A program made the position numbers and the translations under genes. The notes beneath the pieces were generated by a model, which was given only the letters and a program-made list of their open reading frames with translations, was not told the DNA's origin and did no database searches. From the NCBI RefSeq assembly GCF_001514065.1, contig NZ_KQ948429.1:62001-126000 (forward strand): a stretch of DNA of 64,000 nucleotides. The letters run 5' to 3'. Source of the stretch: Streptomyces antibioticus (GTDB lineage: Bacteria > Actinomycetota > Actinomycetes > Streptomycetales > Streptomycetaceae). Positions 25,011-33,754 of this stretch are shown piece by piece. Within the stretch, counting starts at the first letter, position 1; each line of letters begins with the position of its first letter.

Positions 25011-25235
25011 ATGAACTCCGCTCCCCAGGTTCAGACCGCCGAGCTCTCCGACGCCGACCTCGACACCGTCTCCGGTGGCCTGGCCCCCCAGATCACCGCC
25101 ACTGTCGGTGACACCACGCTCAGCAGCGCGGACGTCCTCGCCCAGCTCGACTCGGTGAAGGCCACGGCCCTCGGCACCGTCGGCGGTGCGCTGGGCGTGC
25201 TGCCGCACGAGGTCGGCGTGACGGCGAGCTTCTGA
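25011..25235 (+). CDS. Double-glycine-leader peptide without cysteine
   Basis: 74 residues. The N-terminal 25 residues (QTAELSDADLDTVSGG, cleavage expected after GG) look like a class II lantibiotic or bacteriocin leader. The remaining 49 residues are rich in Thr, Ser, Val and Ala and contain no Cys, so lanthionine rings are impossible. No LanM, C39-peptidase ABC exporter or immunity gene lies beside it. It may be an unmodified GG peptide or a decayed precursor. The ATG 25011 is the likely start; ATG 24981 would add ten unrelated residues. The large hairpin at 25255-25300 terminates it. Confidence 0.65.
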   Translation: MNSAPQVQTAELSDADLDTVSGGLAPQITATVGDTTLSSADVLAQLDSVKATALGTVGGALGVLPHEVGVTASF

Positions 25236-25254
25236 TCTCAGGTCTGGTCGTACG

Positions 25255-25300
25255 GCGACGGGCCCCCTGCCATCCCGGCAGGGGGCCCGTCGCTGTTTTT
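25255..25300. terminator. Strong bidirectional terminator
   Basis: A perfect 16-bp stem, GCGACGGGCCCCCTGC with its complement at 25278-25293, encloses a 7-nt loop and is followed by TGTTTTT. It serves the GG peptide gene and the convergent MFS gene. Confidence 0.9.
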
Positions 25301-25314
25301 CCGTTGGCGTCCGG

Positions 25315-26574
25315 TCAGGCGGCGCTGACCTCGGGCTTCGCGAGGGAGGGTGCTTCCGCGAGCGCCGGCTCCTCGGTCGGCAGCCGCCGCATCACGGCCG
25401 CGTACCCGACCCCGGCCACCGTCCCGACGACCGCGCACAGCCCCCACAGCCACTCGGCGCCGTAGTGGTCGATGACGAGACCGGACATCAGCGGGGCGAT
25501 GAGGGAGGCGGCGGCCCAGGACAGGGTGTACATGCCCTGGTAGCGGCCGCGCCCGTGGACGGGGGAGAGGCGGACGACGAGGCTGGTCTGGGTCGGGGCG
25601 TTGACTATCTCGGCGAGCGTCCACACGCAGACGGTGAGGGCGAAGACGCCGATGGACCCGGCGAAGGCGGTCAGCCCGAAGCCGTACCCGGCGAGCAGGG
25701 ACGAGATGACGAGCAGCCGGCGCGGGTCGCGGTGCTGGATGAACCGGGTGACGGGGATCTGGAGCGCGACGATCAGCACCCCGTTGACGGCGATGGCCAT
25801 GCCGTAGTCGGCGGGCGTGAACCCGGCCTCGCCCATCGCCACCGGAAGTCCGACCGCGCCCTGCTGGAAGACGAGGGCGACGAGGAAGGACAGTCCGACG
25901 ACACCCATGTACCGCCCGTCGCGCAGCACGGTCCCGAGGCCGACCTCGGTGTCCGCCTTCTCCTCGCTCGGCGTGCGCTCGGGCCGTGACTCGGGCAGCT
26001 TCAGGAAGACGACGATCGCGCACACGGCGGTCATGCCGGCCTCGATGAGGAAGCCGGCGAGATAGCTGAACTCGGCGATGAACCCGGCGCCCATGGAGGA
26101 GACGGCGAAGCCGAGGTTGATGGCCCAGTAGTTGAGCGAGAAGGCCCGCACCCGGTCCTCGGGCCGCACGATGTCGGCCATCATCGCCTGCACGGCCGGC
26201 CGTGAGGCGTTGGAGGTCAGGCCGACGAGGAAGGCGACGGCGGCGATGGCGGCGGGGTGGTGCATGAACCCGAGCAGAGCGACGGACAGGGCGGTCGAGC
26301 CCTGCGCGACCAGCAGCGTGGGCCGCCGCCCGAGCCGATCGGTCATCACGCCCGCCCCGACGGAGGAGACGACACCGCCGAGCCCGTGCAGCGAGGCGAC
26401 GAGACCGGCGTAGGCGGCGCTGTACCCCCGGTCGAGCGTCAGATAGAGCGCCATGAAGGTGGCGACGAAGGCGCCGAGGCGGTTGACGAGGGTGCTGGTC
26501 CACAGCCACCAGAACTCGCGGGGGAGTCCGGAGACGGTCTCGCGGAGAGCGCGTCTCATGATGACGAGCGGCAT
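25315..26574 (-). CDS. MFS transporter
   Basis: 419 residues with about 12 membrane segments and the MFS loop motif GVMTDRLGRRPTL (about 70-82). It resembles drug/metabolite exporters of the MdtH/YceL type. ATG 26574 has GGGGGAT upstream. Cargo unknown; it is convergent with, not in an operon with, the GG peptide gene. Confidence 0.87.
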   Translation of the reverse strand: MPLVIMRRALRETVSGLPREFWWLWTSTLVNRLGAFVATFMALYLTLDRGYSAAYAGLVASLHGLGGVVSSVGAGVMTDRLGRRPTLLVAQGSTALSVALLGFMHHPAAIAAVAFLVGLTSNASRPAVQAMMADIVRPEDRVRAFSLNYWAINLGFAVSSMGAGFIAEFSYLAGFLIEAGMTAVCAIVVFLKLPESRPERTPSEEKADTEVGLGTVLRDGRYMGVVGLSFLVALVFQQGAVGLPVAMGEAGFTPADYGMAIAVNGVLIVALQIPVTRFIQHRDPRRLLVISSLLAGYGFGLTAFAGSIGVFALTVCVWTLAEIVNAPTQTSLVVRLSPVHGRGRYQGMYTLSWAAASLIAPLMSGLVIDHYGAEWLWGLCAVVGTVAGVGYAAVMRRLPTEEPALAEAPSLAKPEVSAA

Positions 26575-26726
26575 GACAGATCCCCCGGTGATGTAAGTGT
26601 CCCAAGCGGCGATGAGAACTTACATAACAGAGCTCCGGCGAGGCCACTCAATTAACAGATCCCGTCAAGAGTCCGCCCATCGAGCGCGGGCGCGAGCGGC
26701 GGAGCCCTTGGATTACGCTCATACGC

Positions 26727-27488
26727 ATGGCCGACGCACCGTACAAGCTGATCCTCCTCCGCCACGGCGAGAGCGAGTGGAACGCGAAGAACCTGTTCAC
26801 CGGCTGGGTGGACGTGAACCTGAACGAGAAGGGCGAGAAGGAGGCAGTCCGCGGTGGCGAACTCCTGAAGGACGCCGATCTCCTGCCCGACGTGGTCCAC
26901 ACGTCCCTCCAGAAGCGAGCGATCCGCACGGCCCAGCTGGCCCTCGAATCCGCGGACCGCCACTGGATCCCGGTCCACCGCAGCTGGCGCCTGAACGAGC
27001 GCCACTACGGCGCCCTCCAGGGCAAGGACAAGGCGCAGACCCTCGCGGAGTTCGGCGAGGAGCAGTTCATGCTGTGGCGCCGCTCGTACGACACCCCGCC
27101 GCCCCCGCTCGAGGACGGCACGGAGTTCTCCCAGTCCTCCGACCCCCGCTACGCCTCCATCCCCCCGGAGCTGCGCCCGCGCACGGAGTGCCTGAAGGAC
27201 GTCGTGGTCCGCATGCTCCCGTACTGGTACGACGGCATCGTCCCGGACCTCCTGGCCGGCCGCACGGTCCTCGTCGCCGCCCACGGCAACAGCCTCCGCG
27301 CCCTGGTCAAGCACCTGGACGGCATCTCGGACGCCGACATCGCGGGCCTGAACATCCCGACGGGCATCCCCCTGTACTACGAACTCGACGCCGACTTCAA
27401 CCCGGTCACCCCGGGCGGCCGCTACCTCGACCCGGAGGCGGCAGCGGCGGCGATCGAGGCGGTCAAGAACCAGGGCAAGAAGAAGTAG
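26727..27488 (+). CDS. gpmA: 2,3-bisphosphoglycerate-dependent phosphoglycerate mutase
   Basis: 253 residues, glycolytic interconversion of 3- and 2-phosphoglycerate. [10 protein letters not shown] (about 9-18) contains the catalytic phosphohistidine; [24 protein letters not shown] and [14 protein letters not shown] are classic dPGM motifs. Full family length. Ends before a terminator at 27500. Confidence 0.95.
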   Translation: MADAPYKLILLRHGESEWNAKNLFTGWVDVNLNEKGEKEAVRGGELLKDADLLPDVVHTSLQKRAIRTAQLALESADRHWIPVHRSWRLNERHYGALQGKDKAQTLAEFGEEQFMLWRRSYDTPPPPLEDGTEFSQSSDPRYASIPPELRPRTECLKDVVVRMLPYWYDGIVPDLLAGRTVLVAAHGNSLRALVKHLDGISDADIAGLNIPTGIPLYYELDADFNPVTPGGRYLDPEAAAAAIEAVKNQGKKK

Positions 27489-27499
27489 CCATTGCGATC

Positions 27500-27541
27500 A
27501 TGCCCCCTGCCTGCGCAAACGGCGCAGACAGGGGGCATTTT
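27500..27541 (+). terminator. Terminator after gpmA
   Basis: ATGCCCCCTG-CCTGCGC pairs with GCGCAG-A-CAGGGGGCAT around AAAC, followed by TTT; positions 27500-27538 form the stem. Confidence 0.8.
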
Positions 27542-27601
27542 CACGGCCTGGGGACCGCACAGCGAAGGGCCCCGGCGCGCACGCACACCGGGGCCCTTCA
27601 A

Positions 27602-27646
27602 GCCGTACGAGCCGTACGAGCCGTACGAGCCGTACGAGCCGTACGA
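27602..27646. repeat. Five tandem copies of a 9-bp unit
   Basis: GCCGTACGA is repeated five times without a mismatch between the gpmA terminator and the Cys-rich peptide gene. The unit contains the palindrome GTAC. A short frame reading PYE repeats runs through it but has no credible start. Confidence 0.85.
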
Positions 27647-27663
27647 GAGACAGTCGCCCTACG

Positions 27664-27819
27664 TCAGCCGCACTGGCACGGATTGCCCGACTGGCACCCG
27701 CAGCCGCAGCCCGAGCCGCAGCCGCACGCGCCGATCAGCAGCAGGTTTCTGACCTCGGCGGGGTGCTCGGTCTCGCGTTCCTGGGTGGGGTCGGGTGTCT
27801 TGCTCGGGGTGTCGGCCAT
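27664..27819 (-). CDS. Cys-rich 51-residue peptide, metal-binding candidate
   Basis: Too short for most gene lists. 51 residues: an acidic/polar N-terminus (MADTPSKTPDPTQERETEHP), a hydrophobic turn (VRNLLLIGA) and a tail with seven cysteines (C32, C34, C38, C40, C42, C48, C50) spaced by Gly/Ser/Gln. Start ATG 27819 is preceded by GAGGAGGACCC, a near-ideal ribosome-binding site. The Cys-X-Cys spacing recalls metallothioneins. It lies between gpmA and phoU and is read toward gpmA. A metal-handling role is inferred from composition only. Confidence 0.8.
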   Translation of the reverse strand: MADTPSKTPDPTQERETEHPAEVRNLLLIGACGCGSGCGCGCQSGNPCQCG

Positions 27820-27957
27820 GGGTCCTCCTCGAGGCAGGGGTCTGAACTCTCGGCCCTCGGATCAGACCCTGTACCCATTGCATGCCCGCCCAGCCGGTCG
27901 CATCAACGGCGCACTGAGGCTTGCGCACGCCCCGAACAGGCACCCGCGCGCCTGACG

Positions 27958-28647
27958 TCAGGCCCCCTCCGCTCCCGTCACCGGCTGGATGTCCGCCGAC
28001 AGGTCGTCCGCGTGCTCGCCCGTCACCAGGTACACCACCCGCTTCGCCACCGACACCGCGTGGTCGGCGAACCGCTCGTAGTAGCGGCCCAGCAGGGTCA
28101 CGTCGACGGCCGTCTCGATGCCGTGCTTCCACTTGTCGTCCAGCAGGTGCTGGAAGAGCGTGCGGTGCAGCAGGTCCATCTCGTCGTCGTCCTGCTCCAG
28201 CTGGAGCGCCAGGTCGACGTCCTTGGTGATGATGACCTCCGCCGCCTTCGCCATCAGGCGCTGCGCGAGCTGGCCCATCTCCAGGATCGTGGCGTGCAGG
28301 TCGTGGGGGATCGCACGCTCGGGGAAGCGGAGGCGGGCGAGCTTCGCGACGTGCTGGGCCAGGTCGCCGGAGCGCTCCAGGTCCGCCGACATGCGCAGCG
28401 ACGTGACGACGATCCGCAGATCGGTCGCCACCGGCTGCTGCCGCGCCAGCAGGGCTATGGCCCGTGCCTCCAGGTCGTGCTGGAGGTCGTCGACCTTCTG
28501 GTCGGCCTCGATCACGCTCTCGGCCAGCTTCAGGTCGGAGTCGAGGATGGCCGTCGTGGCGCGCCCGATCGCCGACCCCACCAGCCGGGCCATCTCCACC
28601 AGACCGTCGCCGATCGAGTCCAGTTCCTCGTGGTACGCGTCCCGCAT
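27958..28647 (-). CDS. phoU: PhoU, phosphate signalling protein
   Basis: 229 residues, two PhoU three-helix repeats (about 15-105 and 118-205) with the metal-binding ERSGDLAQHVAKL and ERFADHAVSVAKR motifs. PhoU links phosphate transport to the PhoR-PhoP two-component system. ATG 28647 fits the conserved MRDAYHEELD start. It is divergent from phoR-phoP across a shared control region holding PHO boxes, as in other streptomycetes. Confidence 0.95.
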   Translation of the reverse strand: MRDAYHEELDSIGDGLVEMARLVGSAIGRATTAILDSDLKLAESVIEADQKVDDLQHDLEARAIALLARQQPVATDLRIVVTSLRMSADLERSGDLAQHVAKLARLRFPERAIPHDLHATILEMGQLAQRLMAKAAEVIITKDVDLALQLEQDDDEMDLLHRTLFQHLLDDKWKHGIETAVDVTLLGRYYERFADHAVSVAKRVVYLVTGEHADDLSADIQPVTGAEGA

Positions 28648-28787
28648 CAGGGGTCCCTCTCTTACGTCTGCCTCGGGGGTTCCGGGGGCCAGAACCAGCC
28701 TCCGGGAAGCCTGGGAAGGCTCCGGTCGACCGGCGCTGTGAACCCCACGCTCCCACGTTCGGCCCTGTACGCGTCGTTTTCCGCCAC

Positions 28788-28820
28788 CCCAAATGAACCA
28801 TCCCTGGCTCCAAGGTGAAC
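28788..28820 (-). promoter_or_regulatory. PHO box, three 11-bp units
   Basis: Read on the minus strand: GTTCACCTTGG (28820-28810), a degenerate middle unit (28809-28799), then GTTCATTTGGG (28798-28788). The outer units match the PhoP direct repeat G(G/T)TCAYYYR(G/C)G and the spacing is exactly one unit. Between phoU and phoR, so PhoP autoregulation is expected. Confidence 0.75.
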
Positions 28821-28893
28821 TCTGGGCGACGAGTGTTCGAGCTCGCACCCCGATGGCTGTGGCCAGGACCGATCCCGTGCCTAACCTGGATGC

Positions 28894-30147
28894 ATGGACG
28901 TGAACGCGGCGGTCGCCGCAGCGGCAGCGATCGCCGGAGTGCTCACCGGCGTCATCGCCATGCTGGCGTTCCGCTTCAGCGAGCGGGAGCAGAAACGCCC
29001 CACACGTACCTCCCTGCACACCGACCCGGTGCTTCCGCCGGGCGTGGACACCGTCCTGTCCGTCCTCCGCTCCTCCGCGGTCGTCCTCGACGAGGCCGAC
29101 TCCGTCGTCAAGGCCAGCTCGGCCGCGTACGCGCTCGGCCTGGTCCGGGGCGGGAAGCTGGCCGTGGAGCCGATGCTCCTGATGGCCCGGGACACCAGAC
29201 GGGACGGGGAGATACGACAGGTCGAACTGGACCTCCCCAGGCGCGGCACCGGGCGCGGGGAGGCCCTCGCGGTCTCGGCCCGCGTCGCGCCCCTGGGATC
29301 GAGGCTGGTGCTGCTCCTCGTCGAGGACCTCACCGAGGCCCGGCGCATAGAGGCGGTACGGCGCGACTTCGTCGCGAACGTCAGCCATGAGCTCAAGACG
29401 CCGGTCGGCGCGCTCTCCCTGCTCTCCGAGGCCGTCATGGACGCCTCCGACGACCCGGAGGCCGTGATGCGCTTCGCCGGGCGGATGCAGATAGAGGCGA
29501 CCCGGCTCACCAACCTGGTGCAGGAGCTCATCGATCTCTCGCGGGTCCAGAACGACGACCCGCTGGAGGACGCCGAGCCGGTCCGGGTCGACGAACTCGT
29601 CGCCGAGGCCATCGACCGCTGCCGTCACCAGGCCGGCACCAAGCAGATCACCATGGCCTCCGGCGGTACCGCCGACCTGAGGATCTGGGGCAACCGCGGC
29701 CAGCTCGCCGCCGCCCTCGGCAACCTCGTCGAGAACGCCGTGAACTACTCCCCGGCCCGCACCCGCGTCGGCATAGCCGCCCGACGGGTGACCGCGCCCG
29801 GCGGAGAGCACATCGAGATCGCCGTGACCGACCAGGGCATCGGCATCTCCGACAAGGACAAGGAGCGCATCTTCGAGCGCTTCTACCGCGTCGACCCGGC
29901 CCGCTCCCGCCAGACGGGCGGCACCGGCCTGGGTCTCGCGATCGTCAAACACGTGGCCGCCTCGCACGGCGGGGAGGTCACGGTGTGGAGCTCCGAGGGT
30001 CAGGGCTCCACCTTCACCCTGCGACTGCCGGAGGCGGGGGCCGCCCGCGACCGCGCACCACACCAGTCCGGCCTCGACGACGAGACCGGCGGGCCCACCG
30101 ACTCATCCCCGTACGAACCGCTTCCCGCCCCGGAGGTCCTTCCGTGA
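28894..30147 (+). CDS. phoR: PhoR, phosphate-responsive sensor histidine kinase
   Basis: 417 residues: N-terminal membrane segment (about 5-27), PAS-like region (45-145), HisKA with NVSHELKTPVG (phospho-His about 167), HATPase with NLVENAVNYSP, DQGIGI and GTGLGLAIVKH, and a disordered C-terminal tail. It senses phosphate limitation and phosphorylates PhoP. It overlaps phoP by 4 bp (GTGA), so translation is coupled. Confidence 0.95.
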   Translation: MDVNAAVAAAAAIAGVLTGVIAMLAFRFSEREQKRPTRTSLHTDPVLPPGVDTVLSVLRSSAVVLDEADSVVKASSAAYALGLVRGGKLAVEPMLLMARDTRRDGEIRQVELDLPRRGTGRGEALAVSARVAPLGSRLVLLLVEDLTEARRIEAVRRDFVANVSHELKTPVGALSLLSEAVMDASDDPEAVMRFAGRMQIEATRLTNLVQELIDLSRVQNDDPLEDAEPVRVDELVAEAIDRCRHQAGTKQITMASGGTADLRIWGNRGQLAAALGNLVENAVNYSPARTRVGIAARRVTAPGGEHIEIAVTDQGIGISDKDKERIFERFYRVDPARSRQTGGTGLGLAIVKHVAASHGGEVTVWSSEGQGSTFTLRLPEAGAARDRAPHQSGLDDETGGPTDSSPYEPLPAPEVLP

Positions 30148-30824
30148 CCCGTGTGCTTGTCGTCGAGGACGAGGAGTCCTTCTCCGACGCCCTGTCGTAC
30201 ATGCTCCGCAAGGAGGGCTTCGAGGTCGCAGTGGCGACCACGGGCCCCGACGGACTCGACGAGTTCGAGCGCAACGGCGCCGACCTCGTCCTCCTCGACC
30301 TGATGCTGCCCGGCCTGCCGGGCACCGAGGTCTGCCGCCAGCTGCGCGGCCGTTCCAACGTCCCGGTCATCATGGTGACCGCCAAGGACAGCGAGATCGA
30401 CAAGGTTGTCGGCCTGGAGATAGGAGCCGACGACTATGTCACCAAGCCGTTCTCCTCACGCGAGCTGGTCGCCCGGATCCGCGCCGTACTGCGCCGCCGC
30501 GGCGAGCCCGAGGAGGTCACCCCGGCCGCCCTGGAGGCGGGCCCGGTCCGCATGGACGTGGACCGTCACGTGGTCACGGTCTCCGGCTCGAAGGTCGATC
30601 TCCCTCTCAAGGAGTTCGACCTCCTCGAGATGCTCCTGCGCAACGCGGGACGCGTCCTGACCCGCATGCAGCTCATCGACCGCGTCTGGGGCGCCGACTA
30701 CGTCGGCGACACCAAGACCCTCGACGTCCACGTCAAGCGCCTGCGCGCAAAGATCGAACCGGACCCGGGCGCGCCGCGCTACCTGGTGACGGTCCGGGGG
30801 CTCGGGTACAAGTTCGAGCCGTAA
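30144..30824 (+). CDS. phoP: PhoP, response regulator of the phosphate regulon
   Basis: 226 residues: receiver domain with phosphoacceptor in VLLDLMLPG (about D51) and conserved Lys in VTKPFSSREL, then an OmpR/PhoB winged helix ending RGLGYKFEP. It activates phosphate genes and represses antibiotic genes in Streptomyces under phosphate limitation. Start GTG 30144 overlaps the phoR stop. Confidence 0.96.
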   Translation: MTRVLVVEDEESFSDALSYMLRKEGFEVAVATTGPDGLDEFERNGADLVLLDLMLPGLPGTEVCRQLRGRSNVPVIMVTAKDSEIDKVVGLEIGADDYVTKPFSSRELVARIRAVLRRRGEPEEVTPAALEAGPVRMDVDRHVVTVSGSKVDLPLKEFDLLEMLLRNAGRVLTRMQLIDRVWGADYVGDTKTLDVHVKRLRAKIEPDPGAPRYLVTVRGLGYKFEP

Positions 30825-30844
30825 ACCGTCGTACGACGAACGAA

Positions 30845-30880
30845 GGGCGGGGCCTCCGAAGAGGTCCCGCCCTTTCTCGT
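30845..30880. terminator. Terminator between phoP and the lipoprotein gene
   Basis: GGGCGGGGCCTC (30845-30856) pairs with GAGGTCCCGCCC (30861-30872) around CGAA, one G-U pair, then TTTCTCGT. It serves both converging genes. Confidence 0.8.
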
Positions 30881-30892
30881 ACGACCGCTCGG

Positions 30893-31522
30893 CTACTGGG
30901 CCGCGCTCTCGCTCGCCGACACCGACGCCGTCGCCTCGCCCGACGGGGTCGCCGAGCCCGTGGCGGACTCGGTCGGGGACGGGGACGTCTCCGCGGGGGT
31001 CGACGGCAGGTCGGTCGGGCCCCACTTCTCGAAGTAGCTCTTGGCCGGGACGATGAAGGCCTGCAGGCTCACGTCACCGGTCTCGCTGAAGGTGAAGGTG
31101 ACCTTCTGCGCGGCGCCGTCCTTCAGGGCCTCACGGCTGCCGGACAGGACCGCGGAGGCGTTGCCCTCGCCGCCGAGGACGAGAGAGCCGCCGGCCGGGA
31201 CGGTCAGCTTGCCCTTGCCCTTGGCGGGGGAGAGCTCGACGGGCTCGCTGACGCCGGCCACGGTGATCGTGTCCAGGGTCTGCGCGCTGGTGCCGCTGTT
31301 GAACAGGGTCGCGGCGACCACGGCCGGGCCCGTGGACTGCGCGTCGGGCTGGGTGATGACGACGGCGTTCTGCACCTTGATGTCGCCGACGGTGGTGGAC
31401 GCGTTGTCCGGCTTGATCTCCAGGGTCTGGGCGTTGTTGCCGGCGCCGCACGCGGCGAGCGAGGCGATCGAGAACGCGATGGCGGCGGCGGCGAGGGCGC
31501 CGCGTCGAAGGCTGCTGCTCAC
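30893..31522 (-). CDS. Secreted lipoprotein, DUF461-like
   Basis: 209 residues: lipoprotein signal (about 1-24) ending in the lipobox LAAC, a beta-rich domain (25-165) and a Ser/Thr/Ala/Glu-rich C-terminal tail. The domain resembles copper-chaperone-like (PCuAC/DUF461) folds but without a visible Met/His cluster. Start GTG 31522 (VSSSLRRG) with AAGGAG upstream. Its position after phoP is conserved; function unknown. Confidence 0.75.
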   Translation of the reverse strand: MSSSLRRGALAAAAIAFSIASLAACGAGNNAQTLEIKPDNASTTVGDIKVQNAVVITQPDAQSTGPAVVAATLFNSGTSAQTLDTITVAGVSEPVELSPAKGKGKLTVPAGGSLVLGGEGNASAVLSGSREALKDGAAQKVTFTFSETGDVSLQAFIVPAKSYFEKWGPTDLPSTPAETSPSPTESATGSATPSGEATASVSASESAAQ

Positions 31523-32171
31523 GGCGGCGGCAACTCCTTGACTCGAACGGGCGGGCACTGCATAAAGCCGCCCTAAGTGTCTGTCAGCGGCCTTAGGTTA
31601 CCGAGCCGTTCCCGCGTCACCGCACCCGACCCTCCCCTCAAGCGGTCGGCTTCCCTCAGCAGGGCGTAGCCGGCGCGCGAAGGAGGGCGCCGAGTGACCG
31701 CCTTCACCAGTGACTCCCGAGTCGCTTTGGCGCCGTTCTCGTCCGGCATTCACATAAGAGTCCGCGCCCCGCTCGCAAATCTTCAGTGAAGGATTCCGTG
31801 ATCGCCCACGGAATTGATCACGGGCTGATCCGGTGGGCGCTCGTGATTGCGCGCGATTGCGTGTGATCAATTCCGGAATCGGCGCGGAAGCGACTCCGGG
31901 TACCGAACGGAGTAGCGTAAGTCGCACACGTGGAACCAGACATATGGGGACGTTCGTCCTTCCTGGAGGCCCTCCGGATCGGTGTAACGTACGCGTTTCA
32001 CCTCCCCCGGAGAGTGGCTCCCACCTGCGAATACCTTCTTCCGCTCGGCCTCCGCAGCACGTTCCTGTTGCTGTTGTCAAGCCCCGAGATATGCCCTGAC
32101 CTGCGAAAACGCCATTCAGAACGCGCAGTTTCCGTGTTACCCTGGATAGCCACGGAAGGGGTACCTGTCAC
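31523..32171. other. Long intergenic region upstream of carD
   Basis: About 650 bp without a convincing gene; frames here have neither codon bias nor a plausible start. It holds the promoter of the lipoprotein gene on one side and of carD on the other, and a distinctive inverted repeat at 31810-31874. Confidence 0.5.
31810..31874. repeat. 12-bp perfect inverted repeat upstream of carD
   Basis: GGAATTGATCAC (31810-31821) and GTGATCAATTCC (31863-31874) are exact complements across a 41-bp loop. The arms are markedly AT-rich for this genome. The role is unknown: a regulator site pair or an RNA structure. Confidence 0.6.
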
Positions 32172-32654
32172 ATGACGTTCAAGGTTGGCGACACCGTGGT
32201 CTATCCCCATCACGGGGCCGCGCTGATCGAGGCCATCGAAACTCGCCAGATCAAAGGCGTGGACAAGACCTACTTGGTGCTGAAGGTCGCCCAGGGTGAC
32301 CTGACGGTACGTGTGCCAGCGGACAATGCGGAGTTCGTCGGCGTGCGTGATGTGGTCGGTCAGGACGGGCTGGACCGGGTCTTCGAGGTGCTGCGCGCGC
32401 CGTACGCCGAGGAGCCCACGAACTGGTCCCGTCGTTACAAGGCAAATCTGGAGAAGCTCGCCTCCGGCGATGTCATCAAGGTCGCGGAAGTAGTGCGTGA
32501 CCTGTGGCGTCGTGAGCGCGAGCGTGGACTCTCCGCCGGTGAGAAGCGCATGCTCGCCAAGGCCCGCCAGATCCTGGTGAGCGAGCTCGCCCTCGCGGAG
32601 AACACGAACGAGGACAAGGCCGAGGCCCTGCTCGACGAGGTCCTCGCGTCCTGA
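32172..32654 (+). CDS. carD: CarD-family RNA polymerase-binding regulator
   Basis: 160 residues: N-terminal RNA-polymerase-interaction domain (about 1-60; [16 protein letters not shown]) and helical C-terminal DNA-binding domain (65-160). CarD stabilises open complexes at promoters, including rRNA promoters. Full length for the family. First gene before ispD-ispF. Confidence 0.93.
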   Translation: MTFKVGDTVVYPHHGAALIEAIETRQIKGVDKTYLVLKVAQGDLTVRVPADNAEFVGVRDVVGQDGLDRVFEVLRAPYAEEPTNWSRRYKANLEKLASGDVIKVAEVVRDLWRRERERGLSAGEKRMLAKARQILVSELALAENTNEDKAEALLDEVLAS

Positions 32655-32989
32655 CGACGCTCGCTGCCGCCAGGTCAGCACTCTGAAAATGCCGCGGTGC
32701 CCGATGACGTTTTCCCGTCGCCGGGCGCTGCGGCATGTCCATGCCCGGACACCGTACGTTCGCACGCGACCGTCCGGTGCGACCACTGGGATGGAGACCC
32801 CCGACGCCTTGGAGCCCCCGAGGTACCTGGAGCGAGCCCCCGAGACACCTGGAGCCCCGATACTTGGCGTGCCGGGCCCGGGCAGCTGGCTCGACCGGCG
32901 CGTCACGGAAGGGTCCGGTCAAGGCGTCGCGCCCGGCACGCTGTCTGTCGTACCCACGTTGGCCGAGCACACAAACCTGACAGGAACCG
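32655..32989. other. Intergenic gap carD-ispD with a 22-bp tandem repeat
   Basis: 335 bp with no gene. 32812-32833 and 32834-32855 are tandem 22-bp units (GAGCCCCCGAG..ACCTGGAGC) matching at 20 of 22 positions, preceded by a degenerate partial copy. Confidence 0.5.
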
Positions 32990-33754
32990 ATGTCTGACGA
33001 TTCGCGCCCTTCGCCCACGACACCCCGTGCCGAAGCCCGCACAGCGGTCGTGATCCCGGCCGCCGGCCGGGGCGTACGCCTGGGTCCAGGCGCCCCCAAA
33101 GCACTCCGCGCGCTGAACGGCACCCCGATGCTGATCCACGCGGTCCGCGCGATGGCCGCCTCCCGCGCGGTCTCCCTGGTCGTGGTCGTGGCCCCGCCCG
33201 ACGGCGCCGCCGAGGTCAAGAGCCTCCTCGACGCGCACGCCCTGCCCGAGCGCACCGACTTCCTCATCGTCCCCGGCGGCGCCGAACGCCAGGACTCCGT
33301 GAAGCTCGGCCTGGACGCCCTGCCGCCGGACTACGACATCGTCCTCGTCCATGACGCGGCCCGCCCGCTGGTCCCGGTGGACACCGTCGACGCCGTCATC
33401 GAGGCCGTACGGGACGGCGCGCCGGCCGTCGTGCCCGCGCTGCCTCTCGCCGACACCGTCAAGGAGGTCGAGCCCGCCTCGGCCGCGGGCGACCCGGAGC
33501 CGGTCGTCGCCACCCCCGAGCGCGCCCGGCTGCGTGCGGTGCAGACCCCGCAGGGCTTCGACCGCGCGACCCTGGTCCGCGCCCATGAGACGGTCACCGG
33601 CCACGTCACCGACGACGCCGGCATGGTCGAGCAGCTCGGCCTGACCGTCGTGGTCGTCCCCGGCCATGAAGAGGCATTCAAGGTGACCCGCCCCCTCGAC
33701 CTCGTGCTCGCCGAGGCGGTCCTGGCCCGCAGGAGGCTCAACGATGGATTCTGA
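32990..33754 (+). CDS. ispD: IspD, 2-C-methyl-D-erythritol 4-phosphate cytidylyltransferase
   Basis: 254 residues, third step of the MEP isoprenoid pathway (MEP + CTP). [18 protein letters not shown] (about 22-39) is the nucleotide-binding loop; VHDAARPLV and QTPQGF are family motifs. It overlaps ispF by 11 bp, a conserved pair. Confidence 0.95.
   Translation: MSDDSRPSPTTPRAEARTAVVIPAAGRGVRLGPGAPKALRALNGTPMLIHAVRAMAASRAVSLVVVVAPPDGAAEVKSLLDAHALPERTDFLIVPGGAERQDSVKLGLDALPPDYDIVLVHDAARPLVPVDTVDAVIEAVRDGAPAVVPALPLADTVKEVEPASAAGDPEPVVATPERARLRAVQTPQGFDRATLVRAHETVTGHVTDDAGMVEQLGLTVVVVPGHEEAFKVTRPLDLVLAEAVLARRRLNDGF

Noticed and set aside
25011-25235. Lantibiotic precursor
   Set aside because: The core has no cysteine and there is no lanthionine synthetase nearby, so only a generic GG-leader peptide is called.
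27492-27752. Open frame encoding repeated PYE tripeptides
   Set aside because: It arises from the 9-bp tandem repeat, overlaps the gpmA terminator and the Cys-rich gene on the other strand, and has no ribosome-binding site.
27958-30063. A 701-codon minus-strand frame covering phoU and the phoR antisense
   Set aside because: Only the last 229 codons are PhoU; the rest is antisense to phoR and upstream of the PhoU start.
31598-32080. 160-codon minus-strand frame upstream of carD
   Set aside because: No motif, poor codon bias, and it spans the AT-rich inverted repeat and the likely carD promoter.
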